From: Clostridium sp. CAG:921
GTDB taxonomy: Bacteria; Bacillota; Clostridia; TANB77; CAG-465
Direction: 5' to 3'
DNA: 9,171 nt
Assembly: GCA_000433135.1 (NCBI GenBank)
Contig: HF991982.1
Location: 6,481-15,651 of the forward strand
The position numbers were made by a program, and so were the translations under genes. The notes below the pieces were generated by a model. It was not told where the DNA came from. It was given only the letters and a program-made list of their open reading frames with translations, and made no database searches. This document shows, one piece after another, positions 1 to 6,507 of this stretch. Position 1 is the first letter of the stretch. Each line of letters begins with the position of its first letter.

Positions 1-6
1 AATATA

Positions 7-26
7 TATATTTATGAATAAATATA
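7..26. repeat. AT-only inverted repeat at the window edge
   Basis: Two perfect 9-base arms (7-15 and 18-26) separated by two bases. The arms contain only A and T and no T-tract follows, so this is at best the remains of a terminator for a gene left of the window, and may be chance in such AT-rich DNA. The rest of 1-167 holds no convincing gene. One extended -10-like box, TGT-TATAAT, lies at 95-103 but has no good -35 partner. Confidence 0.3.
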
Positions 27-167
27 AGATAGTAACATATAATAATATTATGCAATACAAGTTTAGTATAAAAAATGTAAAAAGTTAAATTGCTTGTTAT
101 AATATATGCTTTTTAGAATCTAATTTACATAAATTTTGAAAAAGTTGAAAATTATTGTAATAAAGTA

Positions 168-196
168 TTGACAAATTACATAAAAAGTATTATACT
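168..196 (+). promoter_or_regulatory. Sigma-A promoter of the initiator tRNA
   Basis: A perfect -35 box TTGACA (168-173) is followed after exactly 17 bases by TATACT (191-196), one mismatch from the -10 consensus. Transcription would begin near 203, about nine bases before the mature tRNA 5' end. This is the strongest promoter in the window, as expected for a stable RNA gene. Confidence 0.9.
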
Positions 197-211
197 TGTA
201 TTGTAATGAAT

Positions 212-287
<76 letters not shown>

Positions 288-296
288 TATAAGAGT

Positions 297-329
297 AGGC
301 ATTTTGTGGTATCACAAGGTGCTTATTTT
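297..329 (+). terminator. Intrinsic terminator after tRNA-fMet
   Basis: A 12-bp stem (297-308 with 313-324, three G:T wobbles) closes on the four-base loop GTAT and is followed by ATTTTA and then a further T-run. It lies ten bases beyond the tRNA CCA end and separates the tRNA from the clpB promoter. Confidence 0.8.
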
Positions 330-360
330 ACGTATTTTTCTATTTTATATATATTATTTC

Positions 361-388
361 TTGCTATTTTACTTAAATAGGATATAAT
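361..388 (+). promoter_or_regulatory. Probable sigma-A promoter of clpB
   Basis: TTGCTA (361-366) and a perfect TATAAT (383-388) are spaced by 16 bases, putting the transcript start near 395 and giving a leader of about 30 bases with the ribosome binding site AGGAG at 411-415. I see neither the CIRCE inverted repeat (HrcA) nor a tandem GGTCAAA-type CtsR box around it, the usual heat-shock operators of Bacillota chaperone genes. Confidence 0.7.
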
Positions 389-423
389 ACTTGTATGGGT
401 ATAATAAAAAAGGAGTGATAGTA

Positions 424-3021
424 ATGAATATTCAAAAATTTACACAAAAGTCTTTAGAGGCTATACAAAATTCACAAAATATTGCAATTACAAATCAAAG
501 TTCCCAAGTTGAACTGATCCACGTATTGTACGCATTACTTATACAAGACGATAGTTTGATAAAAGAACTATTAAAAAAGATGAATGTATCGGATGAGTTT
601 ATACCTTTTTTACGTGATAAAATTTCAGCTATGCCAAAAGTAGTTGGTACGGCAAGAGAAGCAGATAAGGTGTATATATCACAAAATGTAGATATTGCAC
701 TTAATGCTGCTGAAGATATTGCAAAAAAAATGAAGGATGAATTTGTTTCTGTTGAGCATATTATGCTTGCTATATTTGATAATGAAGATAGTGTGGTAAA
801 GGAAATATTAAAAAAGTATAATGTGACAAAACCTGAATTCTTAAAAGTACTGTCTTTAGTAAGAGGAAATACTCGAGTTACAACAGATACTCCTGAACAG
901 ACTTATGATGCACTTAAAAAATATGGGCAAGATTTAGTTATGCTAGCAAGAAATCAAAAGTTAGATCCTGTTATAGGTAGAGATGATGAAATTAGAAATG
1001 TTATTAGAATATTATCTAGAAAAACTAAGAATAATCCATGTTTGATAGGTGAGCCTGGTGTTGGTAAAACTGCAATAGCTGAGGGATTAGCACTTAGAAT
1101 TGTAAGAGGTGATGTACCTGAAGGACTTAAAAATTGTACTATATTTTCACTTGATATGGGATCACTTGTTGCAGGTGCAAAATATAGGGGAGAATTTGAA
1201 GAAAGACTAAAAGCGGTTTTACAAGAAGTAAAAAAGAGTGAAGGTAGAATTATACTTTTTATAGATGAAATTCATACGATTGTGGGTGCTGGAAAGACTG
1301 AAGGAGCAATGGATGCTGGAAATTTGTTAAAGCCTATGCTTGCAAGAGGTGAACTACATTGTATTGGTGCTACTACTTTAAATGAGTATAGACAATATAT
1401 AGAAAAAGATCAAGCACTTGAAAGGAGATTTCAACCTGTCATGGTGGATGAACCAAGTGTTGAAGATACAATATCTATCTTAAGGGGAATTAAAGAAAGA
1501 TATGAGGTATATCATGGCGTTAAAATAGCTGATAGTGCACTTATTGCGGCTGCTAAACTTTCTCATAGATATATATCTGATAGATTCTTGCCTGATAAAG
1601 CAATTGATCTAATAGATGAAGCATGTGCAATGATAAAAACTGAGATGGAATCTATGCCGACCGAACTAGATGAGATATCTAGGAAAATAATGCAGTTTGA
1701 AATTGAAGAAACAGCATTATCAAAAGAAAAGGATGAATTTTCTATTGAACGTTTAAAAAATATTCAAAAAGAAAAATCTGAATTAAAAACTAAGTTTGAT
1801 TCTATGAAAGCAAAATGGGAAAATGAAAAGCAGGCTATAAGTAAAGTACAAAAATTACGTGAGAAAATTGAGCAAGTTAATTCACAAATAGAAAAAGCAG
1901 AAAGAAATTATGAATTAAACAAAGCAGCAGAATTAAAGTATGGTAAGTTACCAAATTTACAAAAAGAACTTGAAAAAGAAGAAGAATTATCAGAAAAGGG
2001 AAAAGAAGAGGGTCTTTTAAGAAATAAAGTAACTGAGGATGAAATAACAAAAATAATTTCTAGATGGACAGGAATTCCTGTTGAAAAACTTATGGAAGGT
2101 GAAAGGCAAAAAATATTACATTTAGATGATATTTTACATAAAAGAGTTATTGGACAAAAAGAAGCTGTTGAAAAAGTTACTGAATCAATTATACGTTCTA
2201 GAGCAGGTATAAGTGATCCAAGAAGACCAATTGGTTCATTTTTGTTTCTTGGACCTACAGGCGTTGGAAAAACAGAACTTGCTAAGTCACTAGCAGATGC
2301 ACTTTTTGATGACGAACATAATATTGTTAGAATTGATATGTCAGAGTACATGGAAAAGTATTCAGTATCAAGACTTATAGGGGCACCTCCTGGATATGTT
2401 GGATATGAAGAGGGAGGACAATTAACAGAAGCTGTTAGAAGAAAACCATATTCTGTAGTATTATTTGATGAAATTGAAAAAGCACATCCAGACGTATTTA
2501 ATATACTTTTGCAAGTATTAGATGATGGACGTATTACAGATTCACAAGGTAGAACAGTTGATTTTAAAAATACAATAATAATTTTAACTTCCAACTTAGG
2601 TTCTGATAGTATACTAGAGGGAATAACTAAGGAAGGAGAAATATCTGTTGAAGCAAAAGAAAAGGTAAATAACTTACTAAAACGTAGTTTTAGACCTGAG
2701 TTTTTGAATCGTCTTGATGAGATAGTATTTTTCAAGCCTTTAGCAGAAAATGAAATTACAAGAATACTAGATTTATTAATTAAAGACTTGGAAAATAGGT
2801 TATCAGATAAGCATATAAAATTATTTCTTACAGATAAAGCAAAAGAGTATTTGATAAGAAACGGTTATAGCAATATTTATGGTGCAAGACCACTAAAAAG
2901 ATTTGTACAAAGAAAGCTTGAAACACTTATTGCTAAAGGAATTTTAACTGAAAAAATTTCACCAAATTCTACAGTTAATGTAGACTTTTATAATGATGAA
3001 TTAGTTTTAAAAAATAAATAA
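424..3021 (+). CDS. clpB: ATP-dependent protein disaggregase ClpB
   Basis: ClpB (Hsp104 family) is a hexameric cytoplasmic AAA+ machine that threads aggregated proteins through its central pore, normally with DnaK, DnaJ and GrpE. The 865-residue product is full length for the family. In order: N-terminal double Clp repeat (about 1-145); first AAA+ module with Walker A GEPGVGKT (209-216), Walker B IDE (280-282), pore-loop Tyr254 and arginine fingers Arg334/Arg335; a long coiled-coil middle domain (about 405-530) that separates ClpB from ClpA and ClpC; second AAA+ module with GPTGVGKT (610-617), Walker B FDE (681-683), pore-loop Tyr658 and the sensor-2 motif GAR (820-822). All catalytic residues are present. 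ATG 424 is chosen because AGGAG lies eight bases upstream; an in-frame TTG at 391 falls next to the predicted transcript start. The gene is a single unit with its own promoter and terminator. Confidence 0.97.
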   Translation: MNIQKFTQKSLEAIQNSQNIAITNQSSQVELIHVLYALLIQDDSLIKELLKKMNVSDEFIPFLRDKISAMPKVVGTAREADKVYISQNVDIALNAAEDIAKKMKDEFVSVEHIMLAIFDNEDSVVKEILKKYNVTKPEFLKVLSLVRGNTRVTTDTPEQTYDALKKYGQDLVMLARNQKLDPVIGRDDEIRNVIRILSRKTKNNPCLIGEPGVGKTAIAEGLALRIVRGDVPEGLKNCTIFSLDMGSLVAGAKYRGEFEERLKAVLQEVKKSEGRIILFIDEIHTIVGAGKTEGAMDAGNLLKPMLARGELHCIGATTLNEYRQYIEKDQALERRFQPVMVDEPSVEDTISILRGIKERYEVYHGVKIADSALIAAAKLSHRYISDRFLPDKAIDLIDEACAMIKTEMESMPTELDEISRKIMQFEIEETALSKEKDEFSIERLKNIQKEKSELKTKFDSMKAKWENEKQAISKVQKLREKIEQVNSQIEKAERNYELNKAAELKYGKLPNLQKELEKEEELSEKGKEEGLLRNKVTEDEITKIISRWTGIPVEKLMEGERQKILHLDDILHKRVIGQKEAVEKVTESIIRSRAGISDPRRPIGSFLFLGPTGVGKTELAKSLADALFDDEHNIVRIDMSEYMEKYSVSRLIGAPPGYVGYEEGGQLTEAVRRKPYSVVLFDEIEKAHPDVFNILLQVLDDGRITDSQGRTVDFKNTIIILTSNLGSDSILEGITKEGEISVEAKEKVNNLLKRSFRPEFLNRLDEIVFFKPLAENEITRILDLLIKDLENRLSDKHIKLFLTDKAKEYLIRNGYSNIYGARPLKRFVQRKLETLIAKGILTEKISPNSTVNVDFYNDELVLKNK

Positions 3022-3036
3022 TAAAAAACAATTAGT

Positions 3037-3070
3037 AAAATAGCAAGGCTTTTTTAGTCTTGCTATTTTT
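3037..3070 (+). terminator. Intrinsic terminator of clpB
   Basis: A 14-bp stem with one G:T wobble (3037-3050 with 3056-3069) and a five-T loop, merging into a T-run, begins 15 bases after the clpB stop. The opposite strand also reads out into T-rich sequence, so it may additionally stop minus-strand transcripts that pass the terminator of the collagen-like gene. Confidence 0.85.
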
Positions 3071-3110
3071 GGTATTATGTACTATGACATTTTTACAAAA
3101 ACTTAATAAT

Positions 3111-3159
3111 AAAAAATTAAGTAAAAGAGATAAGAAAATATACTACCTCTTTTACTTAA
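3111..3159 (-). terminator. Probable terminator of the collagen-like gene
   Basis: Perfect 13-bp arms (3117-3129 and 3147-3159) enclose a 17-base loop. Read on the minus strand, the stem is followed directly by six T residues (complement of 3111-3116), the correct orientation for ending the collagen-like gene, whose stop codon is 44 bases away. The large loop and AT-rich stem lower confidence. A second AT-only hairpin (3163-3172 with 3186-3195) lies between it and the stop codon. Confidence 0.65.
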
Positions 3160-3203
3160 AAGTAAAAATTAACTAGCTGTGTCTCTTAATTTTTATATTA
3201 TAG

Positions 3204-3926
3204 TTATCCACCATTAGGACCAGTAGGTCCAGTAGGGCCTTGAGGTATAGTTAAATTTAAAGTATAGTTTGGAGCTACACCATCTATGCTAGCTGTAGCA
3301 TTTGTACCTGGATTTCCAGTTGTTACAGTTCCTATTGTTATTGTAGGAGTTTGACCAGCTATACCTTGAGCACCAGCTTCACCTTGGGGACCAGTAGGCC
3401 CAGTAGGCCCTGTAGGACCAGTAACACCTTGTAAACCTTGGATACCCTGAGTACCTTGAGCACCAGCTACACCTTGGGGACCAGTAGGTCCAGTAGGACC
3501 GGTAGGACCAGCTATACCTTGTAAACCTTGAATACCCTGAGTACCTTGAGGTCCAGTAGGCCCGGTAGGACCAGCTACACCTTGTAAACCTTGGATACCT
3601 TGAGTACCTTGAGCACCAGCTTCACCTTGAGGGCCAGTAGGGCCAGTAGGCCCTGTAGGACCAGTAACGCCTTGTAAACCTTGGATACCCTGAGTACCTT
3701 GAGCACCAGCTTCACCTTGAGGGCCAGTAGGGCCAGTAGGCCCTGTAGGACCAGTAACGCCTTGTAAACCTTGGATACCCTGAGTACCTTGAGCACCAGC
3801 TTCACGCCCCATGGGACCCATAGGACCAGTAGGTCCAGTAGTTCCTTTAGGACATACTATAGGTGGAGGACAACAACAACAAAAGTTTCTTTTTTCATTT
3901 GGACAACAATTATCACAATTATTCAT
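3204..3926 (-). CDS. Cysteine-rich-headed collagen-like (Gly-X-Y) protein, probably spore surface
   Basis: A 240-residue protein. Residues 1-27 contain eight cysteines (4, 7, 8, 16-19, 25), including a CCCC run. Residues 28-193 are almost all Gly-X-Y triplets, dominated by [12 protein letters not shown] and GAQ, with one break in register at Gly40-Arg-Glu-Ala. A Thr-rich, probably beta-forming segment follows (194-228), and the protein ends in [11 protein letters not shown]. Bacterial Gly-X-Y proteins of the BclA type form triple-helical filaments on the exosporium, with Thr residues glycosylated. This one has no signal peptide and no C-terminal trimerisation domain of the BclA kind. The cysteines could crosslink it to a coat or exosporium layer (inference). 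ATG is preceded by a near-perfect AGGAGG (3933-3938) at six bases. The gene is clearly richer in G+C than its neighbours, largely because Gly and Pro codons force it. Spore-surface location is inferred from family and promoter type, not proven. Confidence 0.85.
   Translation of the reverse strand: MNNCDNCCPNEKRNFCCCCPPPIVCPKGTTGPTGPMGPMGREAGAQGTQGIQGLQGVTGPTGPTGPTGPQGEAGAQGTQGIQGLQGVTGPTGPTGPTGPQGEAGAQGTQGIQGLQGVAGPTGPTGPQGTQGIQGLQGIAGPTGPTGPTGPQGVAGAQGTQGIQGLQGVTGPTGPTGPTGPQGEAGAQGIAGQTPTITIGTVTTGNPGTNATASIDGVAPNYTLNLTIPQGPTGPTGPNGG
3601..3805 (-). repeat. Perfect 90-bp tandem repeat inside the collagen-like gene
   Basis: 3601-3690 and 3691-3780 are identical base for base, and 3781-3805 repeats the first 25 bases again. 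Each unit encodes 30 residues, ten Gly-X-Y triplets, from a [12 protein letters not shown] start to a GPQ-GEA end. Shorter and diverged relatives of the unit fill the rest of the triplet region down to about 3348. Identity at silent sites points to recent duplication or homogenisation. Confidence 0.95.
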
Positions 3927-3946
3927 ATTCTTCCTCCTTAATTATC

Positions 3947-3962
3947 TAGAGTTTTAACTCTA
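3947..3962. promoter_or_regulatory. Palindrome over the predicted transcript start of the collagen-like gene
   Basis: TAGAGTT and AACTCTA form perfect 7-base arms around two T residues. The element lies between the -10 box and the ribosome binding site and covers the expected start point near 3958, so it could be an operator or a short 5' hairpin in the transcript. I do not recognise the half-site. Confidence 0.4.
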
Positions 3963-3965
3963 ATT

Positions 3966-3993
3966 TATTATATGTAATTTATTAAAAATTTGT
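3966..3993 (-). promoter_or_regulatory. Candidate sigma-K type (mother-cell) promoter of the collagen-like gene
   Basis: On the minus strand CATATAATA (complement of 3966-3974) fits the sigma-K -10 pattern CATA-N3-TA exactly, and AC (complement of 3992-3993) lies 17 bases upstream, the spacing known for sigma-K in Bacillus subtilis. The same box contains TATAAT, so a sigma-A reading is possible, with only ATAACA at 18 bases as a -35. The sporulation reading is favoured by the product, since exosporium collagen-like genes are typically late mother-cell genes. Confidence 0.55.
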
Positions 3994-4028
3994 TATAAAT
4001 AGTGATATAAATTGATAAATTTTGTGCG

Positions 4029-4055
4029 TTAATTAATTTGTACTAAATTAATTAA
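4029..4055. repeat. 27-bp interrupted palindrome upstream of ackA
   Basis: Perfect 11-base arms TTAATTAATTT and AAATTAATTAA flank the spacer GTACT. The element ends 16 bases before the ackA -35 box and lies in the divergent region shared with the collagen-like gene. No T-tract follows on either strand in a terminator arrangement, so an operator is more likely than a terminator. The arms are AT-only, so chance cannot be excluded. Confidence 0.5.
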
Positions 4056-4071
4056 AAAAGATAAAAAACAT

Positions 4072-4099
4072 TTGACTATATAAAAATATATGATAGAAT
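4072..4099 (+). promoter_or_regulatory. Sigma-A promoter of ackA
   Basis: TTGACT (4072-4077) and TAGAAT (4094-4099) are separated by 16 bases, and a TG one base before the -10 box (4091-4092) makes it an extended -10 promoter. Transcription should start near 4106, leaving a leader of about 28 bases. Confidence 0.75.
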
Positions 4100-4133
4100 T
4101 ATAATATAATATGAAGTTTGGAGATGAAGTAAA

Positions 4134-5324
4134 TTGAAGATATTAGTATTAAATTGTGGAAGTTCTTCTTTGAAATTTCAACTTATTGATATGGAAAATG
4201 AAGAAAGAATAGTTAAAGGAAATTATGAAAGAATTGGTGGAAAAAGATCTTCTTTAAGACTTAATGTAAGAGGAGAAAAATCAGTTATAACACATGTAGC
4301 TAGAGATTATGATGAAGCTATAAAAGTAGTAATAGATGTTATGCTTGATAAAAAGTATAATATACTTAATTCTTTAGATGAAATAGGAGCAGTAGGTCAT
4401 AGAATTGTTCATGGTGGTGAACATTTTAGTGAGTCTGTTTTAATAGATGATGAAGTAATATTGGAAATTGAAAAATGTATTCCTCTTGCACCTTTACATA
4501 ATCCAGCAGGACTTGCAGGAATAAAAGCAGCAAGAAGAGTACTAAAAGATAAAAAAATGGTTGCTGTTTTTGATACTGCTTTTCATCAAACGATGGATAA
4601 GAAGGCATATATATATCAAATTCCATATAGATATTATGAAAAATATAAAATTAGAAAGTATGGATTTCATGGAACAAGTCATAGGTATGTGGCAAATAGA
4701 GTTGCTGAGCTAATGCAAAAAGACGTAAGAGATTTAAAGATAATAAGTTGTCATTTAGGACAAGGAGCTTCTATTTGTGCCATAAAAGATGGAAAATCTG
4801 TTGATACTAGCATGGGACTTACACCACTTGCAGGCATTCCAATGGCCACAAGAAGTGGCGATATTGATCCATCAATAATCCCATACATAATGAAAAAAGA
4901 AGATTTAACTCCAGAAGAAATAGAAAATATGCTAAACAAAAATTCTGGTGCGTGGGGAGTATCAGGTGTTTCAGAAGATTATAGAGATATAGAAGAAGCA
5001 TATGCAAATGGTGATGAAAGATCTATTTTGGCTCTTGACGGACAATGTTATAAAATAGCTCAATATATTGCTCAATATATTGTTAGCTTAGGCGGACTTG
5101 ATGTATTGGTGTTTACTGGTGGTGTTGGAGAAAACGGACAAGAAAATAGAGAAAGAATATGTGAATATTTAGAATTTTTAGGATTAAAAATTGATAAGAT
5201 AGAAAATGATGTAAAAAGAACTGAAAAGTGTATTTCTACGCCAGATTCAAAGATAAAAGCATATATAGTATTAACAAACGAAGAACTGATGATTGCTAGA
5301 GATACATATGAGTTAGTAAAATAA
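4134..5324 (+). CDS. ackA: Acetate kinase
   Basis: AckA catalyses acetyl phosphate + ADP <-> acetate + ATP in the cytoplasm, the ATP-yielding last step of acetate fermentation, usually paired with phosphotransacetylase (Pta). The 396-residue protein is the normal length and shows the ASKHA-fold motifs: N-terminal NCGSSSLK with Asn7, Arg90 in GHRIVHGG, Asp147 in VFDTAFHQ, His179 in GFHGTSH, Arg240 in ATRSGDIDP, the GGVGENG nucleotide loop, and Glu383 in TNEELMIARDT. These match the catalytic residues known from Methanosarcina AckA. The start is TTG: the family's conserved N-terminus begins exactly there, GGAG (4120-4123) lies ten bases upstream, and the next in-frame ATG would remove the first phosphate loop. 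An out-of-frame ATG at 4124 reads only two codons. No pta lies in the window. The receiver gene downstream is probably on the same transcript. Confidence 0.97.
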   Translation: MKILVLNCGSSSLKFQLIDMENEERIVKGNYERIGGKRSSLRLNVRGEKSVITHVARDYDEAIKVVIDVMLDKKYNILNSLDEIGAVGHRIVHGGEHFSESVLIDDEVILEIEKCIPLAPLHNPAGLAGIKAARRVLKDKKMVAVFDTAFHQTMDKKAYIYQIPYRYYEKYKIRKYGFHGTSHRYVANRVAELMQKDVRDLKIISCHLGQGASICAIKDGKSVDTSMGLTPLAGIPMATRSGDIDPSIIPYIMKKEDLTPEEIENMLNKNSGAWGVSGVSEDYRDIEEAYANGDERSILALDGQCYKIAQYIAQYIVSLGGLDVLVFTGGVGENGQENRERICEYLEFLGLKIDKIENDVKRTEKCISTPDSKIKAYIVLTNEELMIARDTYELVK

Positions 5325-5357
5325 TACTTTAGTTTGGTTATAAAAGGGGTTGAAAAA

Positions 5358-6389
5358 ATGCAAAAATATGAGGAAATTATTAAGAATATAAATATTTTAC
5401 TTGCTGATGATGATGAAGATTATATGATGATGACTTATGCTTTTTTAAAGCAAATGGGATATAATGTGGATAGAGCATATAATGGTAAAATGGCAATTGA
5501 AATGTTAGAAACAAATAAGTATCAAATAGCTCTTTTAGATTATTATATGCCTGAGTTTACTGGTGAAGAAGTAGTAAAGAAAATAAGAGAGAATAATAAA
5601 GAGCTAGTTATAATACTCCAAACTGGTTTTTCTGGTCAAAAGCCACCAATAGAGACGATGAAAACTCTTAATATTCAAAATTATTATGATAAAACAGAGG
5701 GTATTGATAGACTTAATTTAGAGCTTATATCTGCTGTAAGAATATTTGCACAACAAAATGAAATAGAACTTACTAAGTATAAATCAAATGCAATTGGAAA
5801 TTTAATGGCAAGTGTTGCCCAAGAAATAAAAGAAAACTTATTGTCAATTAGCGCTGGTATAGAGCTAACTAATATGCTTATAACAGATAACAGTAATTTT
5901 GGAAGGGATAAGGCAGAAAGCTTGTCTAAATATTATTCTAATAATAGAGATTCATTAGAAAGAATTGATAAAATATTAACATCTTTGATTAATCAATCAA
6001 CGGAAAACAGTGATTATGTATTATCTGGGAATGATATATATGATATAATTGATTTAATAACTAGAAATATTTCAAAGGTATGTGGAGTAAAATTAAATAT
6101 AAAAATGGCATTAAAACCAAATAGCTATGTAAGTGGCGGTATAAACGATACTATTTTTGTATTATGTGAGCTTCTTAGAAAAATTATGAATATGGAAGAA
6201 AAAGGTTCTACCGTTACACTATCGTTATCAGAAGATGAAAGTTATTGGTTTTTTACAATTACCTCAAAAATGATAAATGAAATATCAAATAATGATATTA
6301 TATTAATATCTAGTGTTATGAAATCTATAAAAAATGCAATTGTTGAAAAAGAAGACGAAGATAAGATTGTTATAAAATTAGCTAAATAA
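5358..6389 (+). CDS. Receiver-domain protein fused to a degenerate histidine-kinase-like module
   Basis: A 343-residue soluble protein. Residues 11-130 form an intact response-regulator receiver: acidic pocket Asp17/Asp18, phosphoacceptor Asp61 in LLDYYMP, Thr89 and Lys112. A short helical linker leads to 144-212, which follows the HisKA dimerisation pattern, but the phospho-accepting His of the usual AHEINNPL motif is Gln155 (AQEIKENL). The protein contains no histidine at all. Residues 220-343 keep the outline of the HATPase fold (an N-box-like helix near 263-277 and a final helix plus strand resembling KSIVEAHGG...I.L) but lack the N-box Asn and the glycine-rich G boxes. It therefore looks like a phosphorylatable receiver driving a catalytically dead kinase scaffold, perhaps a binding or sequestering module. 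No DNA-binding output domain is present. ATG 5358 with AAAGGGG eight bases upstream is preferred over TTG 5334. The gap after ackA is 33 bases with no obvious promoter or terminator, suggesting co-transcription. Confidence 0.85.
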   Translation: MQKYEEIIKNINILLADDDEDYMMMTYAFLKQMGYNVDRAYNGKMAIEMLETNKYQIALLDYYMPEFTGEEVVKKIRENNKELVIILQTGFSGQKPPIETMKTLNIQNYYDKTEGIDRLNLELISAVRIFAQQNEIELTKYKSNAIGNLMASVAQEIKENLLSISAGIELTNMLITDNSNFGRDKAESLSKYYSNNRDSLERIDKILTSLINQSTENSDYVLSGNDIYDIIDLITRNISKVCGVKLNIKMALKPNSYVSGGINDTIFVLCELLRKIMNMEEKGSTVTLSLSEDESYWFFTITSKMINEISNNDIILISSVMKSIKNAIVEKEDEDKIVIKLAK

Positions 6390-6441
6390 TGTTTTATTAA
6401 TGCACTATTTAACATAATATACAAAACTGTTAAAATAAAAA

Positions 6442-6507
6442 GCAACATAATAAAATTACTAATATTTGTGAAAATAAATAGTAAATTTTATTATGTTGTT
6501 TATTTTT
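6442..6507. terminator. Bidirectional terminator between the receiver and Smr genes
   Basis: A long stem pairs 6442-6457 with 6484-6499 (16 pairs including one G:T). After one bulged A (6483) it continues for four more pairs, 6458-6461 with 6479-6482. On the plus strand TTTATTTTT follows; on the minus strand TTTTTATTTT follows. It can therefore end both the ackA-receiver transcript and the convergent Smr transcript. Its right arm abuts the Smr stop codon (6500-6502). Confidence 0.85.

Noticed and set aside
14..88. 24-codon reading frame starting at ATG 14
   Set aside because: No ribosome binding site is visible in the few bases upstream, the composition is that of AT-rich non-coding DNA, and it overlaps an inverted repeat.
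95..103. Extended -10-like box TGT-TATAAT upstream of the tRNA promoter
   Set aside because: No acceptable -35 at 16-18 bases, and such boxes are frequent by chance in this composition. The TTGACA promoter at 168-196 explains the tRNA.
1908..2735. Long minus-strand reading frame inside clpB
   Set aside because: It lies opposite well-conserved ClpB coding sequence, has a serine-rich composition typical of an antisense shadow, and lacks a ribosome binding site.
3348..3797. Possible CRISPR array, because of regular repeats
   Set aside because: The repeats are contiguous, in frame and encode Gly-X-Y triplets, with no unique spacers.
3575..3805. Second minus-strand reading frame inside the collagen-like gene
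   Set aside because: It is the repeat array read in another frame, giving a low-complexity K/V/L peptide. The Gly-X-Y frame is clearly the coding one.
3927..4133. Riboswitch or T-box upstream of ackA
   Set aside because: The ackA leader from the predicted start is only about 28 bases and has no room for one. The palindrome at 4029-4055 lies upstream of the promoter.
4426..5007. Three short minus-strand reading frames inside ackA
   Set aside because: All lie opposite conserved catalytic regions of AckA and have no ribosome binding sites or family resemblance.
6242..6448. Minus-strand reading frame across the end of the receiver gene
   Set aside because: It starts within the convergent gene, runs into the terminator stem, and its hydrophobic sequence is what AT-rich antisense DNA produces.
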